Positions 1 through 7,282 of a DNA stretch of 16,453 bases are shown here, one piece after another; position 1 is the stretch's first letter, and the number at the start of each line of letters is the position of its first letter. The translations under genes and the position numbers were made by a program. The stretch spans positions 1 to 16,453 of the forward strand of contig JBMFIF010000040.1 of the NCBI GenBank assembly GCA_049976445.1, written 5' to 3'. Under the pieces are notes generated by a model, which was not told where the DNA came from, did no database searches, and was given only the letters and a program-made list of their open reading frames with translations. Source of the DNA: JAVZOV01 sp049976445. GTDB taxonomy: Archaea; Thermoproteota; Thermoprotei; Gearchaeales; WAQG01.

Positions 1-109
1 TTAGATCGTAGGATTGTGCGCATGGTTTGCATAAACTTTGTAATACTGTCCTGCACTAAAAAGTTTTGAACTACTGTAAAAGGCGAGGTTTGATTGGCTT
101 TTATCATAC
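1..109. other. Unassigned sequence at the left edge, ending at the AOR break point
   Basis: These bases do not continue the AOR reading frame to their right, which meets a stop (TAA, 77-79) just upstream of the point where AOR-like residues begin. On the minus strand an open frame runs from an ATG at 106-104 to base 1 (about 35 codons). A second minus frame is open from about 110 to a TAA at base 3. I recognise neither. The position, abutting a truncated gene, suggests the end of a mobile element or a rearrangement junction, but no transposase motif or inverted terminal repeat is visible. Bases 56-69 recur in inverted orientation at 16293-16306. Confidence 0.35.
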
Positions 110-904
110 CTTAATTACTTAGCTAACGATATAGGTGTTGATACGATCGAACTTGGAAATGTGCTGGGAGTGGCTGCTGAAGCATCAGAGAGAGGATTGA
201 TCGATGAAAAAATAGCATGGGGTGATGCAGACAAATTTGTCGAATTGGTCCATTTAATAGCTAGAAGAGAAGGCATAGGAGAAATTTTGGCAGAGGGTAG
301 TGCAAGGGCAGCAAAAGCTTTTGGTGATCCTGATATGGCAAATGCTGTTAAGGGTCAAGGAATACCTGCATACGATCCTCGAGGTCTTACAGGATTTTCA
401 ATAGCTTATGCTACTTCTAACAGAGGAGCATGCCATCTGAGAAGCTACACACCTGCAGCAGAACTCTTTGGCATACCAGAAAAACATGATCCATTAGCTA
501 TTAAAGGAAAACCTGAACTAGTAAAACTTTTAGAGGACTTCTTTGCTTTAACGGATTCGTTGGATGTGTGCAAATTCTCAACGTTTGCTATGACACTTGA
601 AGATTATGCAACGATGCTTACAGGATTCACAGGTTGGGATATAGACGTTAACGAAGTCCTCCGTATTGGTGAAAGAATTTGGAACTTAGAAAGGTACATT
701 AATCAAATGAATGGATTCGATAGAAGACATGACATACTACCGAAAAGATTCATGACACAGCCATCAGATTCAGGCCCAAGCAAAGGCAATATAATCACAC
801 CAGCGCTCTTTAACTCATTACTTGACGAATATTATAGATTAAGAGGATGGAACAGTGACGGCACAATACCATTCTCAAAGCTTAGAGAACTTCAAGTATT
901 ATAA
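110..904 (+). pseudogene. Aldehyde:ferredoxin oxidoreductase family protein, N-terminal part missing
   Basis: This is the C-terminal part, about 265 residues, of a tungsten-pterin AOR-family enzyme; intact members are usually about 600 residues and oxidise aldehydes to acids with ferredoxin as acceptor. The frame reads NYLANDIGVDTIELGN from base 113, matching the conserved pterin-binding region around N-D-x-G-x-D-T. It continues through the family block containing KGQGIPAYDPRGLTG and SNRGACHLRS. TDSLDVCKF follows, whose Cys (codon 569-571) is the expected last ligand of the [4Fe-4S] cluster. The last 60 residues (NLERYINQMNGFDRR, LPKRF) are typical of the family end. The three N-terminal cluster cysteines and the first half of the fold are absent, and an in-frame stop lies at 77-79. 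A GTG at 161 opens the longest start-to-stop frame, but homology begins upstream of it, so it is not the true start. The fragment is probably non-functional, although its remaining frame is undamaged, which suggests recent truncation. The AOR subtype cannot be set from this part. Confidence 0.85.
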
Positions 905-935
905 AAATATTTTTTATTTTTTGAATATTTTTCAA
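905..935 (+). terminator. T-rich terminator after the AOR fragment
   Basis: Directly after the stop codon the plus strand carries several runs of five to six T separated by single A or G bases, without a clear hairpin. Archaeal RNA polymerase commonly terminates on such T-tracts. The call rests on composition and position only. Confidence 0.5.
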
Positions 936-1130
936 CATTATATCATTTATATTATAAATCACACAATCTTACTTCATCTCAAAAGATATTATTATTAGTA
1001 TTATCATATTTTAAAAGTGGAAATTCTCATGAACTAAAATGTTAATCAGAATTGTAGTAAGGTGATGCATTAATTAGTGACAATTTTTTCAATTAGGTTT
1101 TGTTATCTTTCTGTTTTTGCATTTTTTGAT

Positions 1131-1142
1131 AAATTTATTTAG
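1131..1142 (+). promoter_or_regulatory. Probable TATA box for the 1164 hydrolase
   Basis: The A/T stretch AAATTTATTTAG is centred about 27 bases before the GTG start at 1164. This is the usual distance from an archaeal TATA box to the transcription start, so the mRNA is probably leaderless. No Shine-Dalgarno sequence precedes the GTG, which agrees. The 905-1163 gap otherwise shows no gene. Confidence 0.4.
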
Positions 1143-1163
1143 TTTATAGTTTATAATGTTCTG

Positions 1164-1775
1164 GTGGTTGTTTTGGTTAATGTTGAAGTACCTGAAGTTC
1201 ATATTATCGATAGTTTAAGTGTAGATAGTGCTAGAGCTGTTATTATTGTTGTTGATATGCAAAATGACTTTGTTGATCTCAAGGGAAAGTTATCGGTTCC
1301 TACTGCTATAAAAACGGTGAAGAATATTAAAAGGCTTATTGAGAATGCTAGAAATCATAATGTTCCTATTATATATACTCAGGATTGGCATATGAAAGAT
1401 GATCCAGAATTTAGAATTTGGGGTGAGCATGCGGTTGCTAATACTTGGGGGGCTGAAATTATCGATGAGTTGAAGCCTCATGAAAATGATATTATTATTA
1501 AAAAATTAAGGTATGATGCATTCTATGGTACACAACTTGAGCACGTTATCTCTAGAGTCCTTAAAAAGGATATTCTTATAATAGTTGGTACTGTAGCTAA
1601 CATATGTGTTCTTCATACTGCAGGTAGTGCAGCACTAAGATGGTTCGACGTTATAGTTCCAATTGATGGAATATCAGCTCTCACGGAATTTGATCTTCAC
1701 TCTACACTCAGGCAGATAGATTTTCTATACAAAGGTAAGATTGTAAAAAGCGTTGATAATATTGCTTTTATTTAG
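1164..1775 (+). CDS. Isochorismatase/nicotinamidase-family cysteine hydrolase
   Basis: This 203-residue protein belongs to the isochorismatase-like hydrolase fold. The family's catalytic triad is visible: Asp31 in VVDMQNDF, a Lys at 113 or 114 in KKLRYDAFYGT, and the nucleophile Cys148 in GTVANICVLHTAGSA. Asp74, His76 and His89 (QDWH, WGEH) sit where nicotinamidases bind their metal, so nicotinamide deamidation to nicotinate in NAD salvage is the most likely role. Related cysteine hydrolases share the fold, however, and the substrate is not certain. The protein is cytosolic, with no signal peptide or membrane segment. The GTG at 1164 is chosen because it leaves about 30 residues before the first motif and lies 27 bases from a TATA box. 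A TTG at 1173 is an alternative. It is monocistronic, with no visible link to the flanking genes. Confidence 0.8.
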   Translation: MVVLVNVEVPEVHIIDSLSVDSARAVIIVVDMQNDFVDLKGKLSVPTAIKTVKNIKRLIENARNHNVPIIYTQDWHMKDDPEFRIWGEHAVANTWGAEIIDELKPHENDIIIKKLRYDAFYGTQLEHVISRVLKKDILIIVGTVANICVLHTAGSAALRWFDVIVPIDGISALTEFDLHSTLRQIDFLYKGKIVKSVDNIAFI

Positions 1776-1886
1776 CAAAGCTGAAGTAGGACAATATCGC
1801 TTAATATGGTTTCACAATATTTTTAAACTGAATGGGATCATACTTAAAGTAGATAATCTTTTTAGTTTCGTTGAGTATTTTAAGGT
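1776..1886 (+). promoter_or_regulatory. Probable promoter region of the ammonia-lyase gene
   Basis: This 111-base A/T-rich gap holds two TATA-like stretches: ATTTTTAAAC around 1819-1828 and ACTTAAAGT around 1852-1860. The second is about 30 bases before the ATG at 1887 and would give a very short leader. I cannot choose between them from sequence alone. Confidence 0.3.
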
Positions 1887-3569
1887 ATGTGGTTTACAAT
1901 TTTTGATGTAAAGAAAGTTGCCCGTGATAGGGAAGAAGCAAAATTTGATAAAGAAACCATTAAGAATTTAGAAGTTGGAAGAAAGATTGTAGAATATTTT
2001 GTTCAGAATAAGATACCAATCTATGGTGTAAATACTGGTTTAGGAACGTTGGTTAATGTTTTAATTCCAGAAAAGGATGCAGTAGAGTTGCAGTATAATT
2101 TGATACGAACGCATGCTGCTGGTGTTGGTAAATATTTTTCTGACGAGGAAGTACGTGCAATAATGTTTGCGAGGTTAATTTCATTGGCCAAGGGATGTTC
2201 AGGAATTTCGCTTGAGGTATTTGACACATTAAGAAACATGCTTAATAAAGGAATTATTCCTTTAATACCAGAAAAAGGATCATTAGGCGCAAGTGGTGAT
2301 TTAGCCCCTTTAGCTCACATGGCATTAGGTGTGATTGGTGAAGGTAAATGTTATTATAGAAATGCTATCCACGATGTAAAAAATGCAATGGAAAAAGAGG
2401 GCTTGAAGCCAGCAAAATTAAGCTATAAAGATGGTTTAGCTTTGATAAATGGTACTTCAGCCATGACAGGAATTTCATGCTTAACATTATATGATGCTTA
2501 TAATATCTTTGCGCATTCTTTAGTATCAGTATCTATGGCACTTTTAGCTTTGCATGCTAGTAAAACACCCTTTGATCTTGAAGGTAACGCTAAAAAAGAA
2601 CATCCAGCTCAGAAATTAGTTGCAGGAATAGTTATGGCATTAATTGAGGAAAGTAATATGGTAAGAGATGAAAGAGAGATCATTAAAAAAATAAAAGAAG
2701 AATATGAGGGAAATAAGATAAAAATTGTATCAGAATTTTTACAAGATGCTTACACATTAAGAGCAATACCTCAAGTATTTGGAGCCATACTTACAACTTT
2801 GTGGCATGTTCATGATGTTGTAGAGAGTGAGTTAAACTCATCAAGCGATAATCCCTTGGTTTACGTTAATAAACACGGTAACTATGATGTTTTTCATGGA
2901 GCAAATTTTCATGGACAACATGTGGCTTTTTACATGGATTATCTTTCTATTGCAATGACACAATTATCTAATTTTCTTGAAAGACAAATAAACAGACTCT
3001 TGAATCATCATCTGAACAAAGGTTTACCTCAATTTCTTATAAAAGGCACGCCAGGATTAAATTGTGGGTTTGAAGGTGCGCAATATATTGCGACAAGCCT
3101 AGCAGCTGAAAACAGGATCTTATCAACTCCGGCAAGTATCAACAATATACCATCTAATGAGGATAATCAAGATATAGTCTCGATGGGATTGCATGCAGCA
3201 ATAAAGGCAAGAAATATTGTGAAAAATACATTAACAATCCTAGCCATTCATATGGCTGCATCCTATCAGGCTCTGCATTTAAGAGAAAAACCAGAATACA
3301 TTCTAGGTCATCCAATATCATATGCATACCACATAATTTCTGAGCGAATAAAACCATATACTGATAATGTTATCTTTTCAGAATATATTAAAAAATTTGA
3401 AAGCTTAATAACAAGTGAAAAAATTTTGAGGAGTATAGGGAATTATTTCAAAACAAACCAAAAAAGCGAACATGCAAAGATCTTTAACAGATTTTTTGAA
3501 GAATATATAAGAGGACATACTACAACACGCATCAAAAGGCCACAGTCTAGCTTAATAGAGGAAAGTTAA
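1887..3569 (+). CDS. Histidine/aromatic amino acid ammonia-lyase family enzyme (MIO-dependent)
   Basis: This 560-residue protein is an MIO-family lyase, which removes ammonia from histidine, phenylalanine or tyrosine, or acts as an aminomutase. The self-forming MIO prosthetic group comes from Ala135-Ser136-Gly137 in GSLGASGDLAPLAHMA. Also visible are the catalytic Tyr46 loop (YGVNTGLG), RTHAAGVG with His76 (histidine lyases have His here), LINGT with Asn188, and QDAYTLRAIPQ with Tyr289 and Arg292. SSSDNP and GANFHGQ follow. At the site where HutH has the sequence NQEDHVSM and a substrate-binding Glu (Glu414 in the Pseudomonas enzyme), this protein has DNQDIVSMG with Gln428, as in phenylalanine lyases. 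It is longer than HutH (about 510) because of a charged insert near residues 258-282 and a basic C-terminal tail. No hutU, hutI or hutG is nearby. The symbol is left blank because substrate specificity is unresolved. Confidence 0.85.
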   Translation: MWFTIFDVKKVARDREEAKFDKETIKNLEVGRKIVEYFVQNKIPIYGVNTGLGTLVNVLIPEKDAVELQYNLIRTHAAGVGKYFSDEEVRAIMFARLISLAKGCSGISLEVFDTLRNMLNKGIIPLIPEKGSLGASGDLAPLAHMALGVIGEGKCYYRNAIHDVKNAMEKEGLKPAKLSYKDGLALINGTSAMTGISCLTLYDAYNIFAHSLVSVSMALLALHASKTPFDLEGNAKKEHPAQKLVAGIVMALIEESNMVRDEREIIKKIKEEYEGNKIKIVSEFLQDAYTLRAIPQVFGAILTTLWHVHDVVESELNSSSDNPLVYVNKHGNYDVFHGANFHGQHVAFYMDYLSIAMTQLSNFLERQINRLLNHHLNKGLPQFLIKGTPGLNCGFEGAQYIATSLAAENRILSTPASINNIPSNEDNQDIVSMGLHAAIKARNIVKNTLTILAIHMAASYQALHLREKPEYILGHPISYAYHIISERIKPYTDNVIFSEYIKKFESLITSEKILRSIGNYFKTNQKSEHAKIFNRFFEEYIRGHTTTRIKRPQSSLIEES

Positions 3570-3645
3570 TGTGAAATTTAAATTAATTAACAAGTTATTG
3601 TAGTGTAAGGAGCAGGTAATTATCTGTTTTGTTATTCTAGTCATA

Positions 3646-3670
3646 AGAATATTAGTGTAGTGAATATTCT
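3646..3670. repeat. Inverted repeat between convergent genes
   Basis: AGAATATT (3646-3653) and AATATTCT (3663-3670) form a perfect 8-base stem with a 9-base loop. It lies between the stops of the convergent lyase (+) and CBS (-) genes, about 75 bases from the first and 60 from the second. It could be a bidirectional terminator hairpin or a protein site; the stem is all A/T except one pair and would be weak. Confidence 0.35.
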
Positions 3671-3691
3671 GATAAACTAGTAATAGATTAT

Positions 3692-3712
3692 TATTAAAAA
3701 ATAAAAATTGTT
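3692..3712 (-). terminator. T-tract terminator for the CBS-domain gene
   Basis: Read on the minus strand, the sequence 18-38 bases after the CBS gene stop is CAATTTTTATTTTTTAATAA, two T-runs of five and six bases. This fits an intrinsic archaeal T-tract terminator. There is no strong hairpin immediately before it. Confidence 0.45.
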
Positions 3713-3729
3713 TATGGATTGAATTTGGG

Positions 3730-4134
3730 TTAAACTTCTCTTTCTATGATTGTGTAAAAGTATGTTGCTAAATCTCTTGCGGAAATAATGCCAACTAGTT
3801 TTCCTTCTTTATTAATAACTGGTAAATGTCTGACATTCTTTTCGCTCATTAACAATGATGCTTTAGATAAGTAATCCTCTTCTTCAACGATAACGGGTTT
3901 CTTTGTCATTACTTTTTCTAAACGCTCATTCAAGTTGATTTCGTTAGCTACAGTTCTAACCACATCTCTTTCAGTAAATATGCCTACAAGTTTATCATTT
4001 TCTACCACTAAGACTGACCCTACACCTTTCTCGTTCATTATTTTTATTGCTTCTAGTATTGTTATTGAAGGTTTTACGGTTATTAATTTGTTCTTAGGTG
4101 TCATTAATTCTTTAACTTTTATTGCGTAAGACAT
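3730..4134 (-). CDS. Two-CBS-domain protein
   Basis: This 134-residue cytosolic protein consists almost entirely of two CBS domains, which as a pair (Bateman module) usually bind adenosine nucleotides and act as regulatory sensors. The first domain runs roughly from residue 9 (VKELMTPKNK) to 60 (LVGIFTERDVVR). The second runs from 74 (KVMTKKPV) to 125 (LVGIISARDLA). Both keep the G-I-x-(T/S)-x-R-D motif that contacts the ribose-phosphate of the ligand. No partner enzyme domain is fused, and its partner is unknown. The ATG at 4134 is preferred. A TTG at 4143 would add three residues, but the TTTAAA-type TATA box near 4168 gives a transcript start close to either. The gene is transcribed alone: the ECF operon upstream on the same strand is separated by 178 bases that include this promoter. 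Confidence 0.85.
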   Translation of the reverse strand: MSYAIKVKELMTPKNKLITVKPSITILEAIKIMNEKGVGSVLVVENDKLVGIFTERDVVRTVANEINLNERLEKVMTKKPVIVEEEDYLSKASLLMSEKNVRHLPVINKEGKLVGIISARDLATYFYTIIEREV

Positions 4135-4161
4135 TGTTCTCAACTCTGTGTATTTGCATAA

Positions 4162-4173
4162 AAACTTTAAATA
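4162..4173 (-). promoter_or_regulatory. TATA box of the CBS-domain gene
   Basis: On the minus strand the stretch GTATTTAAAGTT lies about 30 bases upstream of the chosen ATG (4134). Its sequence and distance fit an archaeal TATA box with a short or absent leader. Confidence 0.5.
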
Positions 4174-4181
4174 CTTTTTGG

Positions 4182-4218
4182 AAAAATAGTTAAAAATTAT
4201 TAGAAAAAATAGTTAAAA
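4182..4218. repeat. Two direct copies of a 14-base A-rich motif
   Basis: AAAAATAGTTAAAA occurs at 4182-4195 and again at 4205-4218, a 23-base period, just upstream of the TATA box of the CBS gene (read on the minus strand as TTTTAACTATTTTT). The spacing of about two helical turns would place both copies on one face of the DNA, so a regulator site is possible. The composition is simple, so chance is not excluded. Confidence 0.3.
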
Positions 4219-4312
4219 TATAAGAATTATTTGATAAGACATTTAAAAGATGACAAAGATTCTTTTTAAGAAATGTTATAAGGTTTTATGTGGATTACAT
4301 GATGAAAATTTG

Positions 4313-4987
4313 TTAAAGAGGTTTAATAGCTGAGGGGAGGGTGAAAAAGCCTATAATACTCAGGGTTGTGAGGAGTATTATTACTATGAGGTCTTTTTTG
4401 GTGAGTTTGATGTTTCTCCAGAAGATTCTTTTATCGTCAAATCCCCGAACTTCCATTGATGTTCCTAAAATTTCTGAATATTCATATACATAGTTTACAA
4501 CTGAAATAGTGATTGGAATTATAAGTCTTAAAGTGTTTAGGCGGGACTTTAAAAGGAGACGGCTTTTCATTGCTTGATAAGTATCTTGATAGCGTTTAAT
4601 CATTGTTTGCATCATATTGTATGCTATGTAAAAAACGTAGCCTATGCTTGGTGAACTGATTTTGGCAAAATTTTCTGCTAGCTCATAAGGTTCAATGGTG
4701 AAAACAAAAAATGCTGAAAGATTAATGAGAGTTAAAAGTCTAGCGAAAACCATTGTGAACGTAGAAAAGAAACTTCCACCGTGCGTAAATGATATGAATC
4801 CATTGAACCATGATAAACCAAAAATTAAAGGCATGAATAGTAAATATCCTCTTAATACAGTTTTTAGATTTCTACTAACAATAATTAAAGTGAGGAAAAC
4901 TAAGAAAAGAGGATACACGGGATCTTTTCTCCAAGTCATCAAACCTACTATTAAAGCTACTATAATAGAACTTATTAAAGCTCTCAT
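4313..4987 (-). CDS. ykoC: ECF transporter transmembrane subunit (EcfT/YkoC type)
   Basis: This 224-residue membrane protein is the energy-coupling T subunit that links the ATPase to the substrate-binding S subunit. Hydrophobic segments are visible at about residues 5-20, 24-38, 46-62, 76-98, 113-125, 155-170 and 199-218. The cytoplasmic coupling helices hold the expected signatures: IEPYELAENF followed by QAMKSRLL (residues 138-145), and SMEVRGFDDK (177-186). The second is the family's Ala-Arg-Gly motif, with Val for Ala; in the first the motif is reduced to K-S-R. The ATG overlaps the stop of the upstream ATPase gene by four bases (ATGA), so the two are translationally coupled. It is last in the order S subunit, ATPase, T subunit. 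The gene symbol follows the match of the neighbouring S subunit to YkoE and the Bacillus ykoEDC arrangement. Confidence 0.8.
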   Translation of the reverse strand: MRALISSIIVALIVGLMTWRKDPVYPLFLVFLTLIIVSRNLKTVLRGYLLFMPLIFGLSWFNGFISFTHGGSFFSTFTMVFARLLTLINLSAFFVFTIEPYELAENFAKISSPSIGYVFYIAYNMMQTMIKRYQDTYQAMKSRLLLKSRLNTLRLIIPITISVVNYVYEYSEILGTSMEVRGFDDKRIFWRNIKLTKKDLIVIILLTTLSIIGFFTLPSAIKPL

Positions 4988-6261
4988 AACTCTATACTCC
5001 TTGTTGGTTCACCATCATATTTTATTCTTCCATTACCCAGAACAAGAAATCTATCAGCTAACTTCAATGCAAAATTTATATCATGTGTTATAAACATTAG
5101 AGTAACACCCATAGACACAAGCTTTGAAAGTATGAGACTGATTAAGCTCTTATAGTAATTATCAAGTCCTACAGTAGGTTCATCAATTATTAAAACATCA
5201 GGTTTAAGGGCTAATGAAATTGCAATACTTACTACCTTCTTTAAACCTCTACTTAAACTATAAACAGGATAATTCGCATACTGAAGAATATCCAGATCTC
5301 TAAGTAAATCTTCCACATTCATGGCATTTTTTGAAATCTTTATGCTAAGAGCAATATCTTCATAAGGAGTAGACTTAACGAATAATAAATTTGGATCTTC
5401 AGGAACGTATGCGATTCTTCCGTGAATCTTTAAAACGCCTCCCCATGGTCTAATTAATCCTGTTATAATTTTTGATAAAGTGCTCTTTCCAGAACCATTT
5501 CTTCCTAGTAAGGCAATAACTTCTGATCGCTTTATCTCAAACGATACATCATTCAGTAAAGGTTCTTCCTTTCTATAACCATATTGAATACCATCGAGCT
5601 CGACAATAACATCCCCAACCTTCTTTGGCAAAACATTAACCATTAATGGTTCTTTAATAATTCCCATGTGTATGTTCTTCCCATTTTGTATTTCTTCATA
5701 ACTTGCAGTCACAATAATTTTTCCATTTAGAACAATCTTCTTCATGTGCTCCATAAACTCCTTAGATGTAGGTGGATCGATTCGTGAAAAAACGTTATCT
5801 ATTAATAGGATGTCTGGATCAGCAACCATGGCTGATGCTAACGCAACACGTACTTTCTCCCCTGAACTTAGAGTATTTAAAGGTCTCCACATTAAATATT
5901 CAACATTAAACTTTCGAAGAACCTCAACAATACGTTCATTTATTGATCTCCTATCCCAGGAAAGATTTTCCAAAGTAAATGCTACTTCATCAGCAACTTT
6001 ATGAGCTACGAGCTGTCTCTCAACATCATCCAGAACAAATCCAACATGTCTAGCAAGCCATTTTTTATCAGCATTCTTAAGATTTAAGCTATCAAGTTTT
6101 ATACTTCCATCATACTGCAACAACTGAGCAATAGCCATTAAAACACTAGTTTTTCCACTACCAGTCGGACCCACTAAATTAGCTATCTCACCATTCTCCA
6201 CTAAAAACGAAACAGGTGTTTTAACCCTTTCGTTTATTGTTAAATTATTAACGCTTAACAT
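4984..6261 (-). CDS. ykoD: ECF transporter ATPase with two fused ABC domains (YkoD type)
   Basis: This 425-residue cytosolic ATPase is a tandem fusion of two ABC domains that drives the ECF transporter. Domain 1 (about 1-205) has Walker A GPTGSGKT (31-38), signature LSSGE (131-135) and Walker B ILLIDN (151-156). Domain 2 (about 218-425) has Walker A GRNGSGKS (253-260), signature LSRGL (336-340), Walker B VLIIDE (356-361) and H-loop ITHD (391-394). The domains are unequal. Domain 1 has Asn156 where the catalytic Glu should be and Ala186 in place of the H-loop His (VTAS). Domain 2 keeps both, but its signature lacks the second Gly and Gln. Since each site pairs one domain's Walker motifs with the other's signature, this predicts one active and one degenerate site. 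The ATG overlaps the S-subunit stop by one base (TAATG), with GGGAG just upstream. Confidence 0.88.
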   Translation of the reverse strand: MLSVNNLTINERVKTPVSFLVENGEIANLVGPTGSGKTSVLMAIAQLLQYDGSIKLDSLNLKNADKKWLARHVGFVLDDVERQLVAHKVADEVAFTLENLSWDRRSINERIVEVLRKFNVEYLMWRPLNTLSSGEKVRVALASAMVADPDILLIDNVFSRIDPPTSKEFMEHMKKIVLNGKIIVTASYEEIQNGKNIHMGIIKEPLMVNVLPKKVGDVIVELDGIQYGYRKEEPLLNDVSFEIKRSEVIALLGRNGSGKSTLSKIITGLIRPWGGVLKIHGRIAYVPEDPNLLFVKSTPYEDIALSIKISKNAMNVEDLLRDLDILQYANYPVYSLSRGLKKVVSIAISLALKPDVLIIDEPTVGLDNYYKSLISLILSKLVSMGVTLMFITHDINFALKLADRFLVLGNGRIKYDGEPTRSIEL

Positions 6262-6818
6262 TAAGCTCCCACTTTTATTGCACCAGCTTTTACTGCTCTA
6301 TCAATGATTATTTTGATTAAAACACCACCTAAGATTGCTCCACTTAAAAGATAACCCAAGAAAAGTGTTGTATGCGTAACTAAGCTGTAATGAACGGCTT
6401 CAGGATAAAAAGGTGAGACTGTTACATCAAAAGGATATGCTGCTATAGCAGGTAACGCTCCTGCCAAAAACATGACAGAGTAATCCCATTTCTTATAACG
6501 GAAAATAGCAAACGCTAATTCGCTCATTATACCTTGAGCAGGCCCATAATAATAGAGAAGTATGCTATAAGGACTTAACGCTAACAGTTCAATTACAGCA
6601 CCTATAGTTTCACCCAAAAACGCAGCACCAGGTTTTCTTACGACATAACCTGTTAGTGTCCCACCAACAAACCATAAACCATAAATTACAGCAATACCAT
6701 AATGACCACCAATCGCATAAACAGGTGTTGCTAAAACATCGCTAGTAATTGCGAAAATTATTCCCGAAACGACAGAAAGCCCAGCAATCAAAACTACATC
6801 CCTGGCAGAGTATTTCAA
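6261..6818 (-). CDS. ykoE: ECF transporter substrate-binding subunit, YkoE family
   Basis: This protein of about 185 residues is a polytopic membrane S subunit of the YkoE family, which in bacteria is linked to uptake of thiamin or its hydroxymethylpyrimidine part. Family features are GLWFVGGTLTGYVVRKPGAA, the acidic ETIGAVIEL helix, GPAQGIMSELAFAIFRYKK in the middle, and about five hydrophobic helices. The start is set at the TTG at 6818 because GGAGGTG (6825-6831), a full Shine-Dalgarno sequence, lies six bases before it. A GTG at 6836 would put that site inside the gene. It is the first gene of the ykoE-ykoD-ykoC unit, which makes a self-contained transporter. The substrate is inferred from the family. 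No TPP riboswitch was seen upstream; instead the promoter carries a palindrome around its TATA box. Confidence 0.8.
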   Translation of the reverse strand: MKYSARDVVLIAGLSVVSGIIFAITSDVLATPVYAIGGHYGIAVIYGLWFVGGTLTGYVVRKPGAAFLGETIGAVIELLALSPYSILLYYYGPAQGIMSELAFAIFRYKKWDYSVMFLAGALPAIAAYPFDVTVSPFYPEAVHYSLVTHTTLFLGYLLSGAILGGVLIKIIIDRAVKAGAIKVGA

Positions 6819-6870
6819 ATCAACCACCTCCAGCACTTATTAACATAGTATGCCACGTAATATTATTAAT

Positions 6871-6892
6871 AAACATGTATATAAACATGTTT
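6871..6892 (-). promoter_or_regulatory. ykoE TATA box inside a perfect inverted repeat (possible operator)
   Basis: On the minus strand AAACATG and CATGTTT form perfect 7-base arms around TTTATATA, a good archaeal TATA box. The TATA centre is about 63 bases before the TTG start at 6818 (45 before the GTG). A transcript starting about 26 bases downstream would include the GGAGGTG ribosome site. A repressor binding the palindrome would directly block TBP; this is inferred from geometry. Confidence 0.5.
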
Positions 6893-7217
6893 TTTATTCA
6901 TACTAGAAATATTTTTGTAGTGTCATCTTGTTAGGAAGAATTTGTTATTGATAAGAAACTTATGGTTTAATAATGATACTATATACTTAAATCCTAATGC
7001 AATTCAACTACCAATATTTTTAAGATCAATTCTTATCGGAAAATACACAACTACTGTAGATTATCTTTGTACTATTCTCATCTTTAAAGTTTAACCCTTA
7101 ACCTAAATGTGCACGATTTTCTTTATAGCAGAAATAATAGTTAATTTTGATATTAGATGTTTCTGATTATTTTATATTAATACATGTTTTAATGATATTA
7201 TATATATTAATGATGAA

Positions 7218-7245
7218 TAAAATATATTAGACGTAAAATATATTA
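7218..7245 (+). promoter_or_regulatory. Tandem TATA-like repeats upstream of the Hdr-hydrogenase operon
   Basis: TAAAATATATTA occurs twice, at 7218-7229 and 7234-7245, separated by GACG. The second copy is centred about 43 bases before the ATG at 7283 and could act as the TATA box, giving a leader of roughly 15-20 bases. The exact 16-base period could alternatively be a regulator site or give two alternative promoters. Confidence 0.4.
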
Positions 7246-7282
7246 ATCTTTTTTGTTATTATATATTTGGGTAAGAGTTGAA

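Larger units (their letters stand above)
6819..7282. promoter_or_regulatory. Divergent A/T-rich intergenic region between ykoE and the Hdr-hydrogenase operon
   Basis: This region of about 460 bases holds no convincing gene. It contains the two divergent promoters: the ykoE TATA box and palindrome at 6871-6892, and A/T repeats at 7218-7245 before the plus-strand operon. ACATGTTT occurs in both orientations at the ykoE palindrome and once more at 7182-7189, so a shared regulator is possible. TTAACCC/TTAACCT is repeated near 7091-7104. No riboswitch, tRNA or small RNA could be supported. Confidence 0.5.

Noticed and set aside
1..106. Minus-strand frame from the ATG at 106-104 as a real gene
   Set aside because: It is only 35 codons, two minus frames are open over most of it, and no motif is recognisable; kept only as unassigned sequence.
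1887..3569. Naming the lyase hutH outright
   Set aside because: The Glu-to-Gln change at residue 428 and the absence of other hut genes leave the substrate open.
4695..5093. Open frame of 132 codons on the plus strand
   Set aside because: It lies opposite ykoC and the end of ykoD, both of which show clear family motifs; its product has no recognisable feature.
6819..7282. TPP riboswitch upstream of ykoE
   Set aside because: I looked on the minus strand for the conserved CUGAGA and GGGUAAUGCCAGCG-type segments and saw neither.
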